A stretch of DNA of 64,000 nt from Luteimonas endophytica (GTDB lineage Bacteria > Pseudomonadota > Gammaproteobacteria > Xanthomonadales > Xanthomonadaceae), in contig NZ_JARXRM010000016.1 in assembly GCF_029887875.1 (NCBI RefSeq), positions 43,430 to 107,429 of the forward strand. Reading direction: 5' to 3'. The notes beneath the pieces were generated by a model. It ran no database searches. It had not been told where the DNA came from and saw nothing but the letters and a program-made list of their open reading frames with translations. Positions 59,636 to 64,000 of this stretch are shown here, piece by piece. Each line of letters begins with the position of its first letter. The stretch's first letter is position 1. Position numbers and translations under genes: made by a program.

Positions 59636-59695
59636 GGCTAACGCCTGAATTAAGCCGACCCGCGAAGCGGGTTCGGCTTGAATGAATTGTTAGGC
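59636..59695 (-). repeat. attC site 3
   Basis: 60 bp bounded by GGCTAAC and GTTAGGC, with arms TTAAGCCGACCCGC and GCGGGTTCGGCTT. It is one of the consensus-like copies. Confidence 0.93.
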
Positions 59696-59923
59696 GGCTG
59701 CCCCACGCTGCATAAGCACGAGATCATCTGCCTTCTCCGTTGTGTAGTGAACAAGTCCGCCAAAGTCAGTGTCTACCATGATGCCAGTGCCAAGATAAGC
59801 CCAGCCATCCTCGCCTGGCAGGTACTCGCCTGTGTCCATTGAAGCAATAACACGGCCGCGGTATTGCGTGTCGATCTGTACGACGTCTCCAGGCTTTATG
59901 TCTGTGCCATCCGCATACTTCAT
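59690..59923 (-). CDS. Small cassette protein, SH3-like pattern
   Basis: A 77-residue protein beginning MKYADGTDIKPGDVVQID, with short beta strands, a Gly/Asp-rich middle (SMDTGEYLPGEDGWAYLGTG) and a C-terminal strand-helix. This start and size resemble a family of hypothetical proteins often seen in integron cassettes of Xanthomonas and Pseudomonas. The compact beta fold suggests binding of a partner. The start at 59923 is chosen because the upstream GTG lies inside attC. Confidence 0.8.
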   Translation of the reverse strand: MKYADGTDIKPGDVVQIDTQYRGRVIASMDTGEYLPGEDGWAYLGTGIMVDTDFGGLVHYTTEKADDLVLMQRGAAA

Positions 59924-59929
59924 GCTGCC

Positions 59930-59989
59930 GCTTAACACCAGAATTAAGCCGAGCCGCAAAGCGGCTTCGGCTTGAATGAGTTGTTAGCC
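59930..59989 (-). repeat. attC site 4
   Basis: 60 bp bounded by GCTTAAC and GTTAGCC. The hairpin reads GCCGAGCCGC and GCGGCTTCGGC, so both arms have changed together compared with the consensus copies, keeping the pairing. Confidence 0.9.
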
Positions 59990-60790
59990 CTCACCATATG
60001 CGCCTGGGTCGTACATAGCTTTATGCTGGTCATCCAGAAGTTGCTCAAATGGAACAGTTTTGAGCAACGCGTACCGCTCGACCAGCGGCTTAAATTTCTT
60101 TTGGCCAAGAGTGGTCTGACAGTTATAGAAGAGCAATAAAAGCTCTTGGCTAGATAGTTGGGCGCGGATCAGGTTTGTGTAGAACCGCTTGTCAGCCACA
60201 TAGCTTCGGTCGACAAACTTGACAAGGTTATATAGGGTTCGGAAGTAGTGTCCAACGTCACCCTGATACTTGGAATAAAACCCCATGTACGCGCGGGTAA
60301 CAGCATCGCTATCTGACTGTCTCTGCAGCTGTTCGTATCTGACGCGGAAGTCACGATAAAAAAATGAAAAGCAGTCCCTGCCCATTAGGTCATTCTTACC
60401 TGAGCGCTGGATATCGATTGACTTGACAATCTCGGCGAGAATTCCTAACACGCGGAAGAAGGAACTCTCAAACCCCTCAGCTCTTAGCAAATCATTCTGT
60501 GCCGCAATTTGAAGCTTTTGCCCTTCGAGCTCGGCGCGGGTCAGCCGCAGTTCTTGTCGTTGCAAACGAAGTTCATTGCGTTGGAGATAGATGGTATAGA
60601 TGAGAGAGGCAAACGCGAGTCCCGAGAAGAGCGCGTTAACTGCGCCAAACATATCTCCAAATGTACCCCGTTGTTTCAGCGGATAAAGGAACAACCCTGA
60701 AACCACCCATAGAGCCGTGATTGCGACAAGAAGGGCGATGAGCGCTCTGTAGCTTGGCTGAGGATCGGCGTTCACTTTGTCAAATGTCAT
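59984..60790 (-). CDS. Putative abortive-infection (putAbiC-type) membrane protein
   Basis: A 268-residue protein. Two membrane helices (about 15-36 and 48-68) are followed by a coiled coil of Gln/Arg/Leu (about 70-105) and a cytosolic domain. Its motifs GHYFRTLYNLVKFVD, IRAQLSSQELLLLFYNC and KFKPLVERYALLK are those of the putative phage abortive-infection family (Pfam putAbiC). Such proteins are thought to stop cell growth on phage infection. It is by far the largest cassette and has low GC. Only 16 bases separate its ATG from the attC, so any private promoter would lie within the site or beyond. Confidence 0.85.
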   Translation of the reverse strand: MTFDKVNADPQPSYRALIALLVAITALWVVSGLFLYPLKQRGTFGDMFGAVNALFSGLAFASLIYTIYLQRNELRLQRQELRLTRAELEGQKLQIAAQNDLLRAEGFESSFFRVLGILAEIVKSIDIQRSGKNDLMGRDCFSFFYRDFRVRYEQLQRQSDSDAVTRAYMGFYSKYQGDVGHYFRTLYNLVKFVDRSYVADKRFYTNLIRAQLSSQELLLLFYNCQTTLGQKKFKPLVERYALLKTVPFEQLLDDQHKAMYDPGAYGEG

Positions 60791-60806
60791 GGAAATCTCT
60801 AGTGGG

Positions 60807-60866
60807 GGCTAACACCTGAATTAAGCCGACCCGCGAAGCGGGTTCGGCTTGAATGAATTGTTAGGC
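60807..60866 (-). repeat. attC site 5
   Basis: 60 bp bounded by GGCTAAC and GTTAGGC with consensus-like arms (TTAAGCCGACCCGC and GCGGGTTCGGCTT). Confidence 0.93.
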
Positions 60867-61145
60867 CTCATAAGCCGTGTTCTCCGGATAGAGACCATTG
60901 AGATGGTGCTTGATAACTTTGGCAGCGACACGCTGGAAGATCACTCCTTTTGCGTCCCAGTCGCTGCCGGATATCTGGGTAACGGTGCTAGTGCTCTTGC
61001 AGAGAGTAACGCGCCCGACGTTGTGCCCTACCTCGACAAAACGCCGCGGCTTAGCGGGATCGGCTACTCGTATGGGTTGCGAGTACTCGTAGGTCACGGC
61101 GTCAGGCGTGTGCTCTATCAGCTGGATTGGAATGAAAAATGCCAT
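60861..61145 (-). CDS. Hypothetical cassette protein, 94 residues
   Basis: A small soluble protein that starts MAFFIPIQLIEHTPDAVTYE. The first half is beta-rich, and a C-terminal amphipathic helix lies near GVIFQRVAAKVIKHHLNGLY. No signal peptide, membrane helix or known motif is visible. The start at 61145 lies four bases before the attC box; a longer reading from a GTG within attC is not believed. The stop codon is part of attC site 5. Confidence 0.7.
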   Translation of the reverse strand: MAFFIPIQLIEHTPDAVTYEYSQPIRVADPAKPRRFVEVGHNVGRVTLCKSTSTVTQISGSDWDAKGVIFQRVAAKVIKHHLNGLYPENTAYEA

Positions 61146-61148
61146 GAG

Positions 61149-61238
61149 GCCTAACACCTGAGTTAAGCCGGCCCGCCCCGACCAGCGTTCAGATCATAGC
61201 CGTAACGATGCGGGCTCGGCTTGAACGACTTGTTAGGC
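61149..61238 (-). repeat. attC site 6, extended loop
   Basis: 90 bp bounded by GCCTAAC and GTTAGGC. The arms are of the usual kind, but the central part has about 30 extra bases (GACCAGCGTTCAGATCATAGC and following), so the hairpin end is longer than in the 60-bp copies. Confidence 0.85.
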
Positions 61239-61511
61239 CGCTGGCCCGGAAGCGCAAAGTCCGGCGACCACAAACGCAACAGCTTGCTCGACCGTGTCTG
61301 CTGTGAGCCTATCAGTTACCGATGAGCTCTCACAAAGAAACGGACAAGTGCCAGTGCTGGACTCAAGTTGCACCTCAGCGTCAGTGCCAGCACGGCGGAA
61401 GAACCATAAACCGTCGTCGTCAGCGCCAGGATGCACGACGGGGAGCTGCGCTGCCGATATCTCGGGATGCACCGAACCCAGTTGAGTAATGATTGCATCA
61501 ATGTCCCGCAC
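61233..61511 (-). CDS. Hypothetical acidic cassette protein, 92 residues
   Basis: A soluble, acidic protein starting MRDIDAIITQLGSVHPEISA, with VVHPGADDDGLWFFRRAGTD and SSTGTCPFLCES. The two Cys are four residues apart. The size, acidity and beta-rich middle recall antitoxin or immunity-like partners, but no toxin gene is next to it, so this is only a resemblance. The stop codon lies in attC site 6. Confidence 0.72.
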   Translation of the reverse strand: MRDIDAIITQLGSVHPEISAAQLPVVHPGADDDGLWFFRRAGTDAEVQLESSTGTCPFLCESSSVTDRLTADTVEQAVAFVVAGLCASGPAA

Positions 61512-61524
61512 ACTGTCTCCTGCG

Positions 61525-61584
61525 GCCTAACGCCTGAATTAAGCCGACCCGCGAAGCGGGTTCGGCTTGGATGAATTGTTAGGG
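61525..61584 (-). repeat. attC site 7
   Basis: 60 bp bounded by GCCTAAC and GTTAGGG. The last base of the right box departs from the GTTRRRY pattern. The arms are consensus-like. Confidence 0.9.
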
Positions 61585-61887
61585 CTCATTACGACGCAAG
61601 TAGAACCAGCCCCAGGTGACCAGCATACCTATCACTACACCCAGCGGTGTGGTCGCAAAAGCAAGCAAGGGGCCTTGAGCATCATTGGTGAGAACGAGAG
61701 GACCAAAGAAACCACCGACTAAGCCCAACAAACCAAGGCATAACATCAAGCCGAACCCCACGAGAGAATAGACAAAGAGGGTTGGCCCTGTGCGCCGCTT
61801 GAAGTGGGCACGCCAAATGAGTAGCGGCAAGTACAGCAAGACAACGCAGGCGGTAAGGATCAAACCGATTGCTGTGTCAATGCTCAT
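61579..61887 (-). CDS. Cassette-encoded small membrane protein
   Basis: A 102-residue protein with three membrane helices (about 5-25, 42-67 and 78-95) and short basic loops (RAHFKRRTG, then YLRRNEP at the end). No family is recognised. It has no signal peptide beyond its first helix. The start at 61887 is chosen because it opens the first helix. Its stop lies within attC site 7. Confidence 0.78.
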   Translation of the reverse strand: MSIDTAIGLILTACVVLLYLPLLIWRAHFKRRTGPTLFVYSLVGFGLMLCLGLLGLVGGFFGPLVLTNDAQGPLLAFATTPLGVVIGMLVTWGWFYLRRNEP

Positions 61888-61890
61888 GAG

Positions 61891-62001
61891 CCCTAACACC
61901 TAAGTTAAGCCGACCCGCGTAGTGGAGCCGACAACATGGCAAGCTTTACCTGCCATGTTGTGGTGTAACGAAGCGGGTTCGGCTTGAACGCATTGTTAGG
62001 T
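61891..62001 (-). repeat. attC site 8 with nested hairpin
   Basis: 111 bp bounded by CCCTAAC and GTTAGGT. The usual outer arms are present. The apex is replaced by extra DNA holding a perfect 11-bp inverted repeat, ACAACATGGCA (61931-61941) and TGCCATGTTGT (61951-61961), around a 9-base loop. Confidence 0.85.
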
Positions 62002-62259
62002 GCCACTAGCCGGCAGTGGCCCACGCTTGACCATTGCCTCCTCTGCACCGTGAAGATAGCTGCCGCTTGGGCCGCTGTGCTTAAACTGCCAGTGGGAGCC
62101 GTCCCAGATCACGTCGTCCTTAATCGCCTTACTGTGGTTCTGGTAGTAGCCAACACCGAGCGAACCATCGCTGTAGGTCTCCAGGACCAAGCCATCGACT
62201 GCGGGCGAGTGCCCCACGCGAATCCACTGATTGATCTGTACGACGGGAATATCTGTCAT
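61996..62259 (-). CDS. Hypothetical cassette protein, 87 residues
   Basis: A soluble protein starting MTDIPVVQINQWIRVGHSP, with GSLGVGYYQNHSKAIKDDVIW and HWQFKHSGPSGSYL. The alternation of strands and turns suggests a small beta-barrel. It resembles a group of hypothetical proteins known from integron cassettes of related bacteria, from memory and without a search. No catalytic motif is visible. The stop codon lies in attC site 8. Confidence 0.78.
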   Translation of the reverse strand: MTDIPVVQINQWIRVGHSPAVDGLVLETYSDGSLGVGYYQNHSKAIKDDVIWDGSHWQFKHSGPSGSYLHGAEEAMVKRGPLPASGT

Positions 62260-62264
62260 GTGGC

Positions 62265-62324
62265 ACCTAACAACTGAATTAAGCCGTGCCGCGAAGCGGC
62301 ATCGGCTTGAATGAATTGTTAGGC
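62265..62324 (-). repeat. attC site 9
   Basis: 60 bp bounded by ACCTAAC and GTTAGGC. The hairpin reads GCCGTGCCGC and GCGGCATCGGC, again showing paired change in the arms with one mismatch kept. Confidence 0.9.
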
Positions 62325-62633
62325 CCCAGCCACATGCTGCCAGAGCCTAGAAACGCCACGGTACTCTCTCTCCGCACGGTGCTTCGCCTCCGCAACTGTC
62401 GGGCAGCTCGCAGCAGCCAGAACGTACCAGTCAGCGTCGCAGAAGAACAGCAAGATGTCGGCCGCGTCGTACTGATTGCGCGCAATAACAAGGCCGGGCA
62501 CCGAGTCCAATCTCGTTCCGTCCACCACCATGTATGGACCGTCGGGATCGTGCAATACGGATGCGTCGATGCGAGCAAACTCAAGCACGTCGGCGTTGTC
62601 GAGTTCGGTCGGTGGGCGAGACTCTTTATTCAT
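62319..62633 (-). CDS. Hypothetical cassette protein, 104 residues
   Basis: A soluble protein. The middle contains LDSVPGLVIARNQYDAADILLFFCDADWYVLA and a C-terminal helix follows (TVAEAKHRAEREYRG). An alpha-beta sandwich is likely. No known motif is seen. The ATG at 62633 lies four bases before the attC box; it has no clear ribosome site. Confidence 0.75.
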   Translation of the reverse strand: MNKESRPPTELDNADVLEFARIDASVLHDPDGPYMVVDGTRLDSVPGLVIARNQYDAADILLFFCDADWYVLAAASCPTVAEAKHRAEREYRGVSRLWQHVAGA

Positions 62634-62636
62634 GGG

Positions 62637-62696
62637 GCCTAACACCTGAGTTAAGCCGACCCGCGAAGCGGGTTCGGCTTGAATGAATTGTTAGGC
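62637..62696 (-). repeat. attC site 10
   Basis: 60 bp bounded by GCCTAAC and GTTAGGC, with consensus-like arms. Confidence 0.93.
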
Positions 62697-62999
62697 CTAT
62701 GCCACGCGTGTGCCGAGCAACCCGAGTACACATTGGCCACGGACAAGAGCATAGCCCCAAGCGAACGCCTTGCCGCTGGGGGGCCAAAGTTGCTCATAAG
62801 CGACGAATCGATCCCCCGAGAGGTACTGGGCTTTGAGCCATAGCCAGTCTTTGTTGCCATAGGCGAATGGCACCTGTGGAGCCTTTGGATTTCTTGCGGC
62901 GTACTTAAGCCCTAGGGCCTCCATTTGTTGGATGGAAAGGTTTGGGCCGCTCAAACGGATTGCGTCGGACTCCTGGCAGGACGAAGACTCTGCTGCCAC
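62697..62999 (-). CDS. Exported-type cassette protein lacking a usable start codon
   Basis: The frame from GTG 62999 gives 100 residues (QESDAIRLSGPNLS, then NKDWLWLKAQYLSGDRF). Upstream codons in the same frame, up to about 63050, read WKTLAACLLVLATAQSVAAE, a convincing signal peptide. No ATG, GTG or TTG precedes it before the attC box: the codons there are GTT AGG CCT AGG TGG AAG. The original start seems to have been lost, perhaps with a few bases at the junction. Translation from GTG 62999 would leave the product in the cytosol. Confidence 0.65.
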   Translation of the reverse strand: MAAESSSCQESDAIRLSGPNLSIQQMEALGLKYAARNPKAPQVPFAYGNKDWLWLKAQYLSGDRFVAYEQLWPPSGKAFAWGYALVRGQCVLGLLGTRVA

Positions 63000-63052
63000 G
63001 CTCTGAGCGGTAGCGAGGACGAGTAAGCAAGCTGCGAGAGTCTTCCACCTAG

Positions 63053-63108
63053 GCCTAACGCCTGAGTTAAGCCGCGCCGAAGGCGTCGGCTTGAATGATT
63101 AGTTAGCC
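63053..63108 (-). repeat. attC site 11, short form
   Basis: 56 bp bounded by GCCTAAC and GTTAGCC. It has a shorter hairpin (GCCGCGCCGAAGGCGTCGGC) than the 60-bp copies. Confidence 0.88.
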
Positions 63109-63626
63109 TTCGCAGGCGCCGCTACAAAAACGAAAGCAGAAGGACCTACTTGGAGGCCCTCGTTAATTGCGAACACCTCAAGCCGCAGCTTGAATGGCCT
63201 CGACCATCCCGCTGGCGGATCAATCAACCTCACTCTTAGACGAAATACCTCGGAATTCCTGTTAAGCGGAACGATCGGAAAATTCGGAAAGGCCATGAAC
63301 GGATCTTGCGGTCTCGCCGCTTCTGACCGAAACACGAATCCGAGATCCTCCAACTCGAAGTCAGAATCGACAGGAATTAGTATCTCCAAGTCCGCTACAG
63401 CGTAGGCGGCGCAGCTTCCGGCGACTTCCGAACTTGCGCGTTGAACTGAGACAACTCTCACGACCGGAGCTGGAACCGACAAGGCTAGAGGAAAGTCGTA
63501 CTCGCGGTCGAACCGGGACCGGTCTGGAACGAACGCTTTCGCCGTGGGCACAGGCGAACACGCAGCCGCTGACTCGATGGCCAGCGCCGTGGAAATCAAG
63601 AGGCCCGCGAGGAGGTAGCGTTTCAT
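63099..63626 (-). CDS. Exported cassette protein
   Basis: A 175-residue protein with a signal peptide (MKRYLLAGLLISTALAIES, cleavage probably after AAA). The mature part is beta-rich with Pro-rich turns (VRLIDPPAGWSRPFKLRLEVF) and two Cys residues near the start and middle that could pair. No family is recognised. The ATG at 63626 is chosen because it opens the signal peptide. Its stop lies next to attC site 11. Confidence 0.82.
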   Translation of the reverse strand: MKRYLLAGLLISTALAIESAAACSPVPTAKAFVPDRSRFDREYDFPLALSVPAPVVRVVSVQRASSEVAGSCAAYAVADLEILIPVDSDFELEDLGFVFRSEAARPQDPFMAFPNFPIVPLNRNSEVFRLRVRLIDPPAGWSRPFKLRLEVFAINEGLQVGPSAFVFVAAPAKAN

Positions 63627-63629
63627 CGT

Positions 63630-63689
63630 GGCTAACACCTGAGTTAAGCCGACCCGCGAAGCGGGTTCGGCTTGAATGAATCGTTAGGC
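63630..63689 (-). repeat. attC site 12
   Basis: 60 bp bounded by GGCTAAC and GTTAGGC; the right arm has ATCGTTAG instead of ATTGTTAG. Confidence 0.92.
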
Positions 63690-64000
63690 CCCAAACCGGG
63701 CTACTACTGACTTGCAGGCTGGTAAGGCGATTGGCTCGGCCCAAATTGTTGCAGATTGTATCTCTGGCTCAAGCCCGGCGAGCGCGTCACGGGTCCAAAG
63801 GCCACGTGCCTGACCAATGGGCAAGGCGTCTGTCTCGGACTGAATCAGACTGAAGGCGCCGAAATCCGGATCGTTGTCTGGAACCTCAACGGCTGAACTC
63901 AGTTGGTCGAGCAGGTGACATCCATCCAGTAAAGGCATGGAGCCGGCAAGGATTGCGGCTGCAATCTCCGCCGCCCTCGCGCGACAGGAAGCGACGTACT
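63684..64000 (-). CDS. DUF2489-like cassette protein, 5' end beyond window
   Basis: The frame is open from the right edge to a TAA in attC site 12. The visible 105 residues include ARAAEIAAAILAGSMPLLDG, then DDPDF-like NDPDFGAFSLIQSETDALPIG and a C-terminal helix. This pattern resembles DUF2489-type proteins of unknown function, from memory and without a search. An internal ATG at 63938 could give an 84-residue product, but the codons upstream continue the domain, so the start is likely outside. Confidence 0.7.
   Translation of the reverse strand, partial: YVASCRARAAEIAAAILAGSMPLLDGCHLLDQLSSAVEVPDNDPDFGAFSLIQSETDALPIGQARGLWTRDALAGLEPEIQSATIWAEPIALPACKSVVARFGA

Larger units (their letters stand above)
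58105..64000 (-). mobile_element. Sedentary integron cassette array (attI end not in window)
   Basis: Thirteen attC-type sites separate twelve complete cassettes and one cut by the window edge. Each full site is flanked by GTTRRRY-type core boxes, and its arms pair around a short hairpin. Every cassette gene lies on the minus strand and its stop codon falls in or next to its attC. The attI site and intI gene should therefore lie to the right, outside the window. The array has visibly lower GC than the chromosome and contains no integrase, transposase or resistance gene. The Xanthomonas-like attC type and length point to a chromosomal integron and not to a mobile class 1 element. Confidence 0.93.

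Noticed and set aside
61233..61511. The 92-residue acidic cassette protein as an antitoxin
   Set aside because: There is no partner toxin gene, no DNA-binding motif and no recognised antitoxin family; acidity and size alone are too weak.
60861..63638. Longer cassette proteins starting at GTG inside the attC boxes (MLGLM-, MLGPM- and MLATM-type starts)
   Set aside because: These first codons come from the attC core and are shared by unrelated cassettes, so the following ATG is the likely start.
58566..63689. Regular palindromic repeats that could look like a CRISPR array
   Set aside because: The spacing is irregular (about 235 to 880 bases), each interval holds a gene, and the repeats have integron core boxes at both ends. 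No cas gene is present.

Overview
The window is very GC-rich DNA from a gammaproteobacterium, most likely of the Lysobacteraceae (Xanthomonadaceae). That placement rests on protein character and gene company (plsB, ttcA, rdgC, hemH, tatABC, glyQS, tamAB, polA, tex) and on a cassette array with short attC sites of the kind known from Xanthomonas and Pseudomonas integrons. It is an inference, since no rRNA gene is present. No tRNA, rRNA, insertion sequence, prophage or CRISPR array was recognised.

Region 1 (about 1.1-19.4 kb) is a non-flagellar type III secretion (injectisome) locus. A long leftward operon carries sctV, sctD, a probable needle gene, sctI, sctJ, sctK, sctL, sctN, sctO and sctP, then a tail of four small genes of unknown role. 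A separate leftward gene encodes a FliO-like protein, unusual for an injectisome. Divergent from it, a rightward operon encodes a sensor kinase and response regulator followed by sctQ, sctR, sctS and sctT, with sctU convergent. SctR carries an insertion of about 120 residues rich in Ala and Pro. A perfect CRP/Clp-type palindrome lies upstream of sctV. No secretin (SctC), translocator or tip gene is visible.

Region 2 (about 19.4-58.0 kb) is mainly ordinary chromosomal genes: phospholipid synthesis (plsB), tRNA thiolation (ttcA), rdgC, haem synthesis (hemH), Tat export (tatABC), a GspE-like ATPase, glycyl-tRNA synthetase (glyQ, a tiny membrane-protein gene, glyS), outer-membrane biogenesis (tamA, tamB), DNA polymerase I, a cupin regulator, a 6-phosphogluconate dehydrogenase and tex. 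Five copies of an imperfectly palindromic element of about 110 bp sit between these genes. A glutamine amidotransferase gene appears frameshifted and so reads into the next membrane-protein gene.

Region 3 (about 58.1 kb to the right edge) is a sedentary integron cassette array. Twelve full attC sites and one eroded terminal site separate twelve complete cassettes and one cut by the window edge. All genes lie on the minus strand, so attI and the integrase should lie to the right, outside the window. Base composition falls clearly compared with the rest. The cassettes encode an NTF2-like protein, a lipoprotein, a DUF4375 gene broken by an amber codon, an abortive-infection (putAbiC-type) membrane protein, several small unknown proteins, two exported proteins and a DUF2489-like protein. 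The array, with its probable phage-defence cassette and its variant attC sites, is the most interesting part, followed by the FliO-like/SctR oddities of the type III locus.
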